A stretch of 64,000 bases of DNA, from assembly GCA_022578605.1 (NCBI GenBank), contig MU394082.1:62001-126000 (forward strand). Reading direction: 5' to 3'. The number at the start of each line of letters is the position of its first letter. The first letter of the stretch is position 1. Shown here one piece after another: positions 34,810-46,136 of this stretch. Below the pieces are notes generated by a model that was given only the letters and a program-made list of their open reading frames with translations, searched no databases and was not told where the DNA came from. The translations under genes and the position numbers were made by a program. The DNA is from Camillea tinctor (taxonomy: Eukaryota > Ascomycota > Sordariomycetes > Xylariales > Xylariaceae).

Positions 34810-37800
34810 AGGATCGGGTCAATTTGACTTGGCTTGGGGTTGGAAGCCGCTGGGATGGATCGACCGTTCGCTGCGAGGAGGGACATGAAGAGGCTGGGAG
34901 ATATCCGGTTTGCTGGGAGTATCAGGAGAGGGGAAGAGAAAGGGGACGAAAGAAAGACCGTCGATGGATTGGGGGTAGAAAGAGAGAGGTCGTCGGTCGT
35001 CCGCAAAAGTTGTCACGGACGCTGATCTCTGTCGTTGAGCCTCAGCACGATCCATTCGAAAGTGGAATTCCCTGAGATTGTCTTTCTTGTTAGCGTTCGC
35101 GTTGGAGTTATTTCGTGTTTGTATTAGTATTGTATTTGATATTTTCTCGCGTTGCTATTCGCCTTGTCTCTTCTCTCTATCATCTTTTGGTTCGGCTTAA
35201 TATGAAATTCCCCTTTGATGATTCCCGATTATTGAAAGCTTTCTATGTAGTTGTGATGCTAGACTGTGGCCTTCATACTATGATCTGAGGCAAGATATTC
35301 ATTTTAAGATCTTCGAGGAAGCAGCATACATGAAGTGACTATGAAAGCCTTCTCTGATAGAGTAAGCATCCGCTTTCCACGGCATGTATTTAGAAATTGA
35401 TATGTTTTCTTTCTCTAAGTATCGTTGGTTTAGTACACTGCGGTATGGGTAGATGCAAGTAGTGGTGATACCAATAGGTAAAATATAAATCAGTATACCG
35501 ACACAGCTTGTATCATTAGCTGTGCCAAAGAGTCCCATAATTATCCCTCGAGTACTTAGTTATTCGCAATGTCTTACTCGAGACCCAAACTCCAACAGCC
35601 ATGTAGCCCATACAACTCGCTGTTACCCACAGATCCTTGGTAGTATTCGCAACTTCATGAGAGAGATATGGGGGCACTACCATGAAGAGCGAGTCGCCTA
35701 TTACGTTCCTGAAACATATTTTTTTATATCCTCGTCGTCGAGCTATGGGAAGTCCGCCCTATGCTCGACACTTCTATACTAGACCTAGCTCTAGGATGAC
35801 ACAATATGCTTCCTAGGCCTTGGTAGTTTTTGAAGTAGATCGGCTAGCGGAGCACGTCGAGAGATCTGGGAGAGGAGTATCGAAATCTTGCGTCTCGAAA
35901 AATAATATAAGTTATATTGCCTTTTCTCATATCCCACTTCAGTCCTCGGAAAGTGCTTCCCTTCGTGGTATGTGGGATAATTTAGTTAGAGTGGCGTGTA
36001 AGGCGCTCCTTGCTAAGATGTATATTCTATTTAGAAGCTGCTTCTTAAATGGCCCTAGTGTACGGTCCGAATAAATAGAAAGTTGAGTATTTTGCTATGT
36101 ATATTACTGAACTTTTGTTTTGAATATAAATGGACAAGGGCGATACGTCTCCCCCCTTTACGCCCCTTTCCTTCTATCAGAGGAGAGGGACGAGGAGTGC
36201 ACGATCAATGGAACTACCCGTATAACGAAAATACACACAGAAGCGAAGGGGGAATATTACTTATCTGTACCTATATACGCCATATAAATCGCCCCGAACT
36301 GAAGTGATAGGTACCTAGGTAGGCAAGCTTTCCTGGCTACCAGTGGAAACCAATCCAGGGGCGCATTTCATCATAAGATTTGGCGCCTCATCATGCAACC
36401 AAGGATCACCAAGTTACATTCAAGGCAGGCTGTAAGGAAAATGTAGCTAGAGCAGGTATGTCCATGTACTTGCCTACTTGCCATTTCCAGGCAACTCAGC
36501 CTTGCTGAAAGTGCCATGCATAACCATTTCCCAGGGATACTTTATGGCTGAGCCGCGATGAATGCAATAGTTTGCCAAGTAAGATAATTCACTAATGTAG
36601 GTGCAAAGCACACATCCCAATGCATAGTATCCAAAGCCACAGGCTGGGCAGGGCTGAAGTTTACGCAGGTACCTATTATTCACACATCACATAGAACCTA
36701 GCCATGTTTGAAGCCAAGTAAATGCGAGATGGTGTAAAGAAATAGAATATTATTAAATAATACTATGAGTAGAAGAGCACTAGCAAGTAGCTTCGATCAA
36801 TTGCTGGATAGGTATTAATACATAATATTTTAAATATCAACTCTAAAGGAAGAAAGGAAACAGGAAGAAGGGAAACTCCCCTTAGCCAAATTCTCCCGTA
36901 CATACCTGCTACCAAAGAGAACAATCCCCGGCCCCCTTTTCCAACCCACCCATCCATTAATGATGTACAACCCATTCTCACTTCTTTTTCTCTTTTATGA
37001 TTCTATATCCACTTGCTAACCCAACGTGAGAAAAAGCGTACAAGAAACAAGTCAATGGATATTCATAACGTGCCCTCTTTTTATTTTCAATTCTAAAATA
37101 ATAATAAAACAACAGCCACCAAACCTAGGCTATGTAGATATGTTAGGCTAGGTAATGAGTAACAACAAGAACAACTAACCAAAAATAACTAATGTAATAA
37201 TAATGATAATAATAAGTACATACCTACTTAGCCCATTGAATTTTTCTGTAAAATTCTACTCGCAGAACAAGAGATGGAGAGAGAGAGGAAGAGAGAGGGA
37301 GACAAATACACTACTACACGATTCTTTAAATTCCGAAAAGAAAAAAAAATAACTAGTTAAAAAAAAGAAGAGGGAAAAAGAGAAATAATTTTGGGTATCC
37401 TGATTTCAAGTTGGTATATCATATTTAAGAATAGTGTGTTGAAGAAAAGAGCGGGAAAGAGAAAGGGCTTAGCGTCCAGGAAGAATAGGTAGGTAGAGAA
37501 CGAGGGAAGAGGGGAGAGAAAGACGAAAAATCAAACAGTAAAAACTTTCTACGTCCTTTGGTTTTGCTACTCTTGATCTTGTGTGCTTCTGGCTTCTTTG
37601 GAAGCTAGCAGAGATGAGGTTAGAAAAAAAGAGTTTTCATGAAGTAGCCCCAACCCCCCTGAGCTCCAAAAAAGTAGGTACCAAATTCTCAAGATCTCAA
37701 ACCCAGACAAATAGACGGTTTATGTTTTTTTCTCTTCTCTCCTCCATGCTTCTTTCCCCTTTCCATTCCCCTCTCTTCTCACACCTCCCCTGTCTATCAT

Positions 37801-38763
37801 TCCCTTTCCCTCTACCCCCCCTTCACCTTCAGAAGCGAGCCTCAATCTCGCCGCCCCCTTTCCCACTGATATCTCGAAAGGCAAAACAAATAAATAAGAA
37901 GAAAATAAGAATGCTTTATCAAGCTTCCTCGCTTTCTTCCCAAGAGTGCGCAACCTAGAAGTACGACCTATCGCTTCGATACAAGTTTGGGATTCCCCTC
38001 CCTTTTCCCCGCCTGGCGCTGTTGTATCGTCTCCTCCTGATATCCTTCCTCCTCAAAAATTGAGCAAGTCTGCTGGCAGACATGGTGGATAACAACACAA
38101 ACCTCAGCTCGGCCATCCAGTCTTCCCCCTTGCGCGGGAAAGTTCTAAGGGAGGGGAAAAAAGATAAGGGGAGCCTGTGATATTTTTTGGTTTAAAAAAA
38201 TGAACAAAAGAAAACAACCGACAAGGTTAAAAAAAAAAAAAAGAGGAGTGTTAAAAAAAAACCAAGACAAAAAAACCACAGGATTTTGTGTTCGTCTAAA
38301 GGGAAACTAGTCCAGCGATGTCTCCCTCACTAAAACTCTTCAAATGGAGTGAGGCGCATAGCAGTTTGTTCATCCCTTTCTCTCGATGTATCAAAATGTG
38401 TGGAAGACCCATGCCTCCAGCCCAGAAATGTGCCCTGCCCAGAATCACGCCTGGTCTCGAAAAAAAGTTCCTCAAGTTTGCTCTCCCTAAGTTTCCCTTT
38501 CCTCTCTCCCGTTTTTTTAAATTTGATCGAACAAAATTCCGAGCTCCGCCTGCTGTGAATCTGCTCCACACAGTTTCGTCGTTTCTAACGAAGAAAGTGA
38601 AAGCCTGGCAGGGCAAGGGGGCGTCATTCCACCTCTTTATATAGTATTAAAAAGTACATCTACACCGAATATCGAAGTCATCAGAACCAAACGCCTTCCG
38701 CTATGGTAATAAGTGTTTGCGGGGTGAAGATCCGGAGTCGTAAAAGAAAATAGGAGCATAATC
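34810..38763. other. Convergent intergenic region, SET gene / phosphatase gene
   Basis: About 4 kb of 3'-flanking DNA. It contains many A- and CT-rich runs (37310-37400, 37730-37850, 38225-38265) and TAGGTA words. Overlapping frames on both strands at 38296-38644 have no start signal or motif. I see no gene. Confidence 0.55.
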
Positions 38764-40454
38764 TCAGAGAGTGACGTCGAGGACCAAGCTAACATCCTGG
38801 ACATTGGGGCCGGCCAGGTCCTCAAGAACGGGGATCAAATCCAACAGCTCATTGTCGTGTGCGTCAGAGAACCAACTGCTGATCGGCACGGCATGCTGGG
38901 GATGGAATATGTATGAGGTGGGAGAGTTGTCGATGATGATAGTATCCTTCAAGTCCCGTCCGACTTGCGATAGATCCTTGACGTAGTTGCCCTGGTGGTT
39001 GTAGCAGCTCTCACGGAAGAGTCGGTGGTGGACGACTTTATGAATATCGAGTTGATCCAATAGTGGGTCGCCATACTGTGGTATTTCAAATCAGAACTGG
39101 GGGTGCAGCAACAACAAGAAGAGGCAAGGGACGTACCTTAGATACAGACGCAGTGAAGACAACAACTTCATAGAGCTCTCCTACTCTCTTCATGAACTGG
39201 TCTACGCCCGGCCGCTTGATAACGTACACATTGTGGTAGTTGCCCTCGATCTCGACGGGTATCGTGAAATCGGCTTGGTGGAGTATCTACATTGATTCTT
39301 TGGTTAGCATCGATAGCTTGTGCGAGCATCGATCGGCTGGGCGTGCGATGCATGTGCCGTGGGGAACTTGCCTTGAATGAACTGTGCACCAGCGTCTCGT
39401 CAAGATCCAAGACTAGGCACTTCTTGCCCTTGAAGCGCGGCTCGATAGGTGGCAAAAGGTACTTGGGCTGGCCTTGTTCCACCAAGGCCGTCACCTCCTC
39501 CTCCACGGGCGCAGGGGCTACGGGAGGAAGGGGGCTGGTGATGGGTATCGGGCCGGGGGGAGGCGGGGGCACTTGTTTGTTGGCGAACTGCTCGTCGGCG
39601 GCAACGACCGAAGGTTGATGCTTTGCACTCTGGCCCGCAGCTGGGCTCACGTCTGGCATGTCTACATCGCCATCCACGTCCTTCTTCGCAGGTGCTGCTT
39701 CGGCGGTAGCTGCCTCGGCTTCATGATTTTCTGCTACTGGGGGGTTAACGGTGATGCTGGGACCTGATGCACCAACGAGAGTGGTTTGTTTCGATTCACT
39801 GTCGTGGTCGGCAGCAACTGACTGTTCTTGAGTCGTGGAAGCAGAAGCACGTTTCGCGGGGGACTTGGCAGTATCCTGGGCAGATGTTGCCTGGGACTGA
39901 GGCTCCTTTTCCTTCTCATAGAGCTGGCTTTTACTGGCGGTGGTCTGCTCAGATGGTGTTATGGTCCGACGGCTGGAGGTTAAGGGTCGCTGCGGGATCT
40001 TGTCAAGCTTGTGGGAGGGAAGAGGGTCATCTCCGCCCTCCAAGGCGTTAGCATTACTAGGGACACCGCAACAGCCCAGTAGGGAGAGAAGGCCGCCCTT
40101 CTTCCGACGTTGTGGAGCTCCAGCTGGGGAATTTGGTTGCGAGGTGTTTGGAGTGGCTGTGGGATTCGTGGCAGCACCAGAATGGTTGCTGGACGCACTC
40201 CCATTCCGACGTCGGCCCAGAATACTGTGCTTGGACTCCTTTGAATGGCCGCCAATACTATCGCGCGCATCATTCGCAGTTGCGCCGCTCAAGCCAGTCG
40301 CAGACGATGGCTGATTCTTCTGAGAAGACGAACGCGACGGCACATTCAAAAGCCCGCGACCCTTTCTCGTACTGGAGCTATCCTCAGCCATCATCTCCTT
40401 CTCCTTAGAACCTTCTTGTCCCGACCGGGCCTTCTCGCTGACACCTTTGGACAT
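38764..40454 (-). CDS. Psr1/SCP-like HAD-family protein phosphatase
   Basis: Three exons (40454-39372, 39286-39137, 39075-38764) give 514 aa. The C-terminal ~170 residues are an FCP1/NIF-type HAD phosphatase domain: [18 protein letters not shown] with nucleophile Asp350 and Asp352, then [34 protein letters not shown], and [14 protein letters not shown]. This order and wording closely match yeast Psr1/Psr2, plasma-membrane phosphatases of the sodium and general stress response. The 345-residue N-terminal part is disordered and Ser/Pro/Ala-rich, with a Cys-Cys pair (128-129, LLGCCG) that could be palmitoylated, as Psr1 is at its N-terminal cysteines. Intron 1 (39371-39287) begins with GC, not GT; the phosphatase frame is only kept with this GC donor. 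Intron 2 is 61 nt with GTACGT. Confidence 0.95.
39287..39371 (-). other. GC-AG intron in the phosphatase gene
   Basis: The donor reads AAG/GCAAGT and the acceptor ATGTAG, 85 nt. Joining here gives [19 protein letters not shown], the expected continuation in Psr1-type proteins. The only nearby GT (AA/GTTCCC, 39367) gives the wrong frame. Confidence 0.88.
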
Positions 40455-42537
40455 TTTCCTTTTCTATTCTGTTTTTTTTTCTTTTCTTTTCTTCTGTTTG
40501 GCGGATACGGGATACGAAGACGGAAGCGGAAGCAGAAGCAGAGGCGCAGAGGCAGAGAGACTGGGACAGAGGCAGACAAGTGCTTCTGAAGGCACGCGAC
40601 GTTATCGCACTGAGAGTAACGATGTCAGCGTCAGCGAAAGGGATGCTACAAAGTAAAAAGGAAAGAAAAGAAAGATGACCAAGGGAAGAGAAAGGAGTGG
40701 GAAGCTCAATCAAATTCAAATTCAATAGGGACGACGCGCCGGAGGATCGCTGCAAATGAAAAGATGCAGGGCCTAGACGGTGCACGGATGAACCGCCGTA
40801 GCTCCTATTAAGCAAGTGGATGCTGATGCGCAAGACATCGGGAATCAGGGTATTAGGTATAAGCTGAGGCCAAGCAAGGTTCGGTGATTTTTTTTGAACC
40901 TCATTTACCCAACATTTAAAGCCAAAAGCCACGATCCACGAGCCACGATCAACGAACCATGAAGCTACGAGCTACAAGCTTACAAGCTTACAAGCCCTGG
41001 AGGAGGAAAGATGGGAAGAAAGATCTGTAGGGAAGAGGACCCAAGTACAAATACAAGGATAAGGGTAAGGGCAGAGAAAGGATGAGATAATATGGGAAAA
41101 GAGTGGGAATAGTTGAGGTGAAGAGGAAGAAGCAGAATAGGAAGAAGAACAGGGGCAAGAAGGAAATAAAGGATACTGGTGATGGCGATGATGGTGATGG
41201 TGGCAAGAATATGCTTCTTTTTACTTACCTCCGTATTCAATCCCGGTCAACCTTGGGTAGCTACCCAACCCCCTGACACTACTATGAAAGGCCCTCGACG
41301 GCCGTCTTGATCTTGTCGCCGTTGTCGCGAGGTGAAGATTTAAACAGTGCAACTGTCGTGGCGCACGAGCGACAATGCAGAGCTCCAAACGATGAGGCAG
41401 AGCTCAAAAAAAAAAAAAAGGAAGAATAAAAAAGAGAGAAAGAGAAGAGAATGTGAAGGTAAGGTAAGCGTAGATATGATATGTGTGATATATCAATTAG
41501 GTCGGCGCGTAACTAGCAAGGCGTTCGTATCGCGATAGACACACGGTGGTATATCTCCCTTTTTCTTTTTTTGGTCTGGTTCTTTTCTTCCTTGGATCCG
41601 AGCTATGGGCAAGATAGAAAGATACAGGACAGACGAAGAAGTACGGAGGAGCGAGGAGTAGGCCGAGAAGGAGACGGACAATAATGCTCTCGAGGTTTGT
41701 CGGATCGATGGAGAAGAGAAAAAAGTTGGCTCTGAAGTTATGCGTACATGCAGCCTACTCCTCCTCTAGGTAGGGCGGCTAAGACGGGGAGGAGGGAAGA
41801 AAAGAAAGGTCAAGAATTGGGGGGAGGAACTAAAACTGGGACTGGGGGGTGTGTAAGAATTGAAACGAGCATTCGGCGGAAAGAAAAGAAGAATTGAAGA
41901 AGATGGGATGGGATAGGTTGGGGGATGGGAATGAATGGGATTGGATTTGGGGGGGGGATGAGAATAAAGATGGGTTAGTGTAAGAGTAGGGTAAGGTAAT
42001 GTAAAAGAGTAGAGAGAGAGAGAGGTAGGTTAATGTTAATGTTAGTGTTTAGTGTTGGTGGTTAGTGATAATGGTAGGTAGTGGTTAGGTTAGATGGGAG
42101 TGGAGGGGGGGAGAGAGAGGTGGGGCGGGTTAGGGAAAAGACAAGGATAAGGTAAAATGGATTATTGTGATTAGACTAACCTACCGTAGTCTATTATAAA
42201 TTCAAGTCAGACAGTGTTACAAGAGGATTGAATGGGAAGAAAAAAAAGAACGAGTAAATAAACAACAACAAAAAAAAGGAAGAAGAACAAGAAGAACAAG
42301 AAGAAAGATAATAATAATGATGATAGTAATAAAATAGAGAAAAGAAAAAAAAAGATAAGAAGAGTATATACACTGTGTTATTATGTCTTTCAACTGCAGA
42401 TGCAGGTTCAGGAAGTACCTAGGTACATATATATATATGTGTAAGTTTACTAAGGTATTAGTCTATCTTTCCCATGTATCTTTTGCAGTGTAAGAGAATA
42501 AAACAAAACAAAACAAATAAATAAAAAAATACAATGG

Positions 42538-42555
42538 AATAATAATAATAATAAT
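42538..42555. repeat. AAT trinucleotide microsatellite
   Basis: Six AAT units in the divergent intergenic region. Confidence 0.85.
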
Positions 42556-43119
42556 CAAAAGTCAAACCCAAACCCAAAACCAAAACCAAAAAAAAGGCTT
42601 CAGGCTGAGGAAAGGCTCTGGGGGATTATTCAAGCGAAATTGATCCCTTTAGAAGCTCAACCAAAACTGGAAAAGCACGGAGCCTTCCAACCAGGGGGCA
42701 AGAGCCGCTAGCGTAGCTACGAAATCAACTGCGAATGATGTCCAGCTAGGGGGCAGACCATTGCTTAAAAGTACTTAAGTGGGTCAACCACTGCTCTGCT
42801 GCTATCTCACACACACAGGCCCTCTTACATATATGTATGCACATATCCTCTCTCGCTCGCTCTCGTTCTCTCTTACCTTACAGGCCGCTTTAGGGGGAAG
42901 TATGTCCTGTCCTCTTTCATTCGGCACTGTCCCGCTGGGCGCGCTAGTGACTTGCTAAATCTATGAAGCCAAGAGGACGAAATTGCGATACATTCTGATA
43001 ACCATCTCTTACAAGAACCGTAGCCGCCGCTATCATATTAGATCTAGCTTAGGTACAAGAGGTAGGGTAGGTAAGTAGCTTGTCCTTCAATGTTCTTTTC
43101 TATACATTACACTACAAGT

Positions 43120-43157
43120 AAAATAAAATAAGATAAAATAAAATAAAATAAAATAAA
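43120..43157. repeat. AAAAT pentanucleotide microsatellite
   Basis: About seven AAATA units, one with an AAGAT variant. Confidence 0.85.
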
Positions 43158-46136
43158 GAAAGAGAATGGGAACATCAACAACCTTCAATGGTTTGGCAAT
43201 ATCTCATCAAAACAATCAATACAATCAATACATACATATCAACATAACATTAGGTACTTCTAGCTAGCATACTTTTTTTAGTGTATTGGTTTAACCTAGT
43301 GACCTACGTGTAATTGATATAATAGTGTACAAAAGTAATTGATAGAAATTACACCAAACCCCTCTTATGTAATTGTTTAATATAATAATAAACTCCGAGA
43401 AGAGAGCAAAAAGGCAGAAGGTTCTTTTCTCATTATTATTATTATTATATTTCTTTCTCATACGGAGTAGACTTTTGGTTCGACGTTCGTTCGTTCGTTT
43501 GTAGTTCTAGTATGCAAGTTTGGATTGGACTGAACTGGACTGCATTGAACTCAAGAACATGTGCATGCCTATCTCATGCAACCACCTCCAGACCAAACCA
43601 ACTTGACTATACATACATATATTAAGCTACTAATTCTCACAGTGCTAATCGATCAATCATGCGGGAGAAGCTGTTGGGTCCTCCCCTCGCTCCACTAAGC
43701 TACATAAAAGAGGTTATAGAGATTTGCTACAGATCATATTGACTATGACATGAAAGTAGTGTAGTGTAGTGTAGGTTAGGTTAGATTAGTAGTATGTTGT
43801 GAGTTCTCCTCCAAACAATCATCAATGCCAACATGAATTATTTTTCTTTTCCTTTTCTTTTTTCTAAATACACTACATAGTGTGTTCGTAGTGTAACGGA
43901 TTTTCAATGGGTTAGTCCATAGGTTGAGGTTATTTGGATTGGTGATCGCATGATCATGTTATCACTTACATACAACCCCATATTAACAACTACTCTGTAT
44001 GTACACTACACTTACAGTACGTACCTACGCAAATACCAAGGGGAACCAATACTAATAACCATATCTTAGGTACCTAGGTACACACAACTTTTACCACCCC
44101 TACATGAGTTGGTTCACTTATTAAGTGCAATACATAGAACCCTATCATGACACCAACATCACTGCCGCCGCGTACCTAGGTGTGCTACAGATAGGCAAGG
44201 TATGCATTAAAACAAGACAAAACGAGGCAAGCTATCAATGCGGAGCTGAGATGGATGAAAGGTAGGCAAGCTGGCTGGGCTACATGGTACTTTTACTTAC
44301 ACCTAGGCACTTACCTATGGAAGATTGATATATTATAACCCGTGTAGTACTTCGTACATACAAGCATAATAATGCAAGTCTTACCCGCTGTAAAAGAAAA
44401 CCAAAAAGAACAAACAAGCTGACCTCCGGTAGGTACAGGTGAATTATGGTGGGAAGGCTCAGATTTCCCCGGGCGGCGAGTGAAATGCAAATGTTGGCAT
44501 CCCGCATCCCGATTGGCCCTGTTGCCGCCCGTTACAGTGACGGTACGTAGTGGCACTTGGCGCTCAACCACTCAAGAATCAGTATTTGAAGCTCTAGCTC
44601 AGGGTAGCCTTTTTTTTTCTATTCCCTTGAACGAATGTTCAATGAACAAACACCGAAGAAAGGCCCCTCCTCCTTCCGCTTCTATTCTATAAGTGAGATG
44701 AGATGAGATGAGAGAGGGATGATGATGTGGTAGTGGTTCGCTGGTCTCAAATCGGGCCACCCAAGAGATTTCCCACTAAACTTACTACTTCGTACCCATT
44801 AACTAGTATAGTTTACATAAGTGTATGTACGTATCCATAGACATATACATACACATACATTGCCTAGCATTTTGTTCAATGACGGTTATTTATAGGTGTA
44901 TCTTGGATAGGGGGAGGGGGCGGACCCAGGAACGCAGATCTACACTACAGTACCCAACCTAACTATTACTACCTCTTACTTGCTATTAGTGTACCTAATT
45001 ACACAATCTATTCCTCTTCCATCGTCCTTCCCGAAGCTGGGGTGGTATTGCGGCTCCGTCGCTATGAATCTTATTCGTTTTGAGGTCCAAACTAAAATCT
45101 ATAGTAGATTCGAGGTAAGTATATTCTGCTGTATCGTATATGCATCATCTTTGTATGTATGCATCAAGTTTCTAACCTAGGAACCTAAGTTCTCTGTCGC
45201 TATTCGTGCTAATGGCCTTCGAGTCCCAGTCTTTTTTCTCCTTACATGTTGATGTCCACGGCACACACGGGTCTGCAACATTGAACTTGCATTCTTATCG
45301 GGGAATGGTCGAAAGGTCGAAAGGATAGCCCGGCATTGATCTAAGCAGGTTACATATATACAAGGTAACCACCCTGCGTTAGTGAAGTTTATTCGTCCTC
45401 CTTCTTCTTCAGTCCACTGTATTGTGAACTATACTACTGTTGTACATACATCCTCCAGGTAAGCAGCAATTGGATGAAATTAACCCAAGCCACATTACTG
45501 ATTAGGATTGATAGGAAGATCTTGTCCGGACAAGATGGAATTGAACGGGACTTTTGGTGTAATCGGTGGCTTGTTGGTGGCTGAAGCAGTCGGGTTCGGG
45601 TTAGATGTAGCCCGTTACTACATTTAGGTACTCTAGTACTTAAGAGGTCTAGGTTAAGTATCTAAAGCTCCAACTCCACACATTAGTATGCGGAGGTGGA
45701 AGGGAAAGGGAACAAATGAGGTACTTCAAGTATGTAAGCAAGCTACATACATAGTAGTACATAGTATGTAATAACCTCGGACCATCACATGCCTAAAGTC
45801 TAAGTAAAGTCCTTTCGACTCGACTCGCCTTGTCCCTCTGCTTTGATCATCACACATCACCGATACCTAACTTGAACCCATCCCCGATGACGAACCAAAG
45901 ACATCTTCTCCCCTCCACTATCTCCCTCTTTTCCTATCTTCTTCTCCTACCTAAACACCTAGTTAATTAACTAATCTAGTCAAAATCCTAACCCATCCTC
46001 TTTTTTCCCTTTCCCTTCCCTTCGTCAATGGTTCCGCCGACCTTCCTACTCCTACCAATGGCAACACGCGCATTCATCACTCGCAACTGATCTGAGGCCT
46101 GATCTGAGGGCTGGTCCTACGTCACACACTTCAACC

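Larger units (their letters stand above)
40455..46136. other. Divergent 5.7-kb intergenic region rich in simple repeats
   Basis: It separates the divergently transcribed phosphatase and ABC-transporter genes. No coding frame is credible. It is full of purine-rich runs (41400-42380), AAAAT (43120-43157), AAT (42538-42555), ATT (43432-43449) and GAGAT repeats, with several TACCTAGGTA copies (42417, 44068, 44175). The stretch 45890-46136 is pyrimidine-rich and probably the promoter and leader of the ABC gene. Confidence 0.55.

Noticed and set aside
38296..38644. Overlapping ~105-codon frames on both strands
   Set aside because: Mirror-image openness without start context or motif; lies in the 3' flank of the phosphatase gene.
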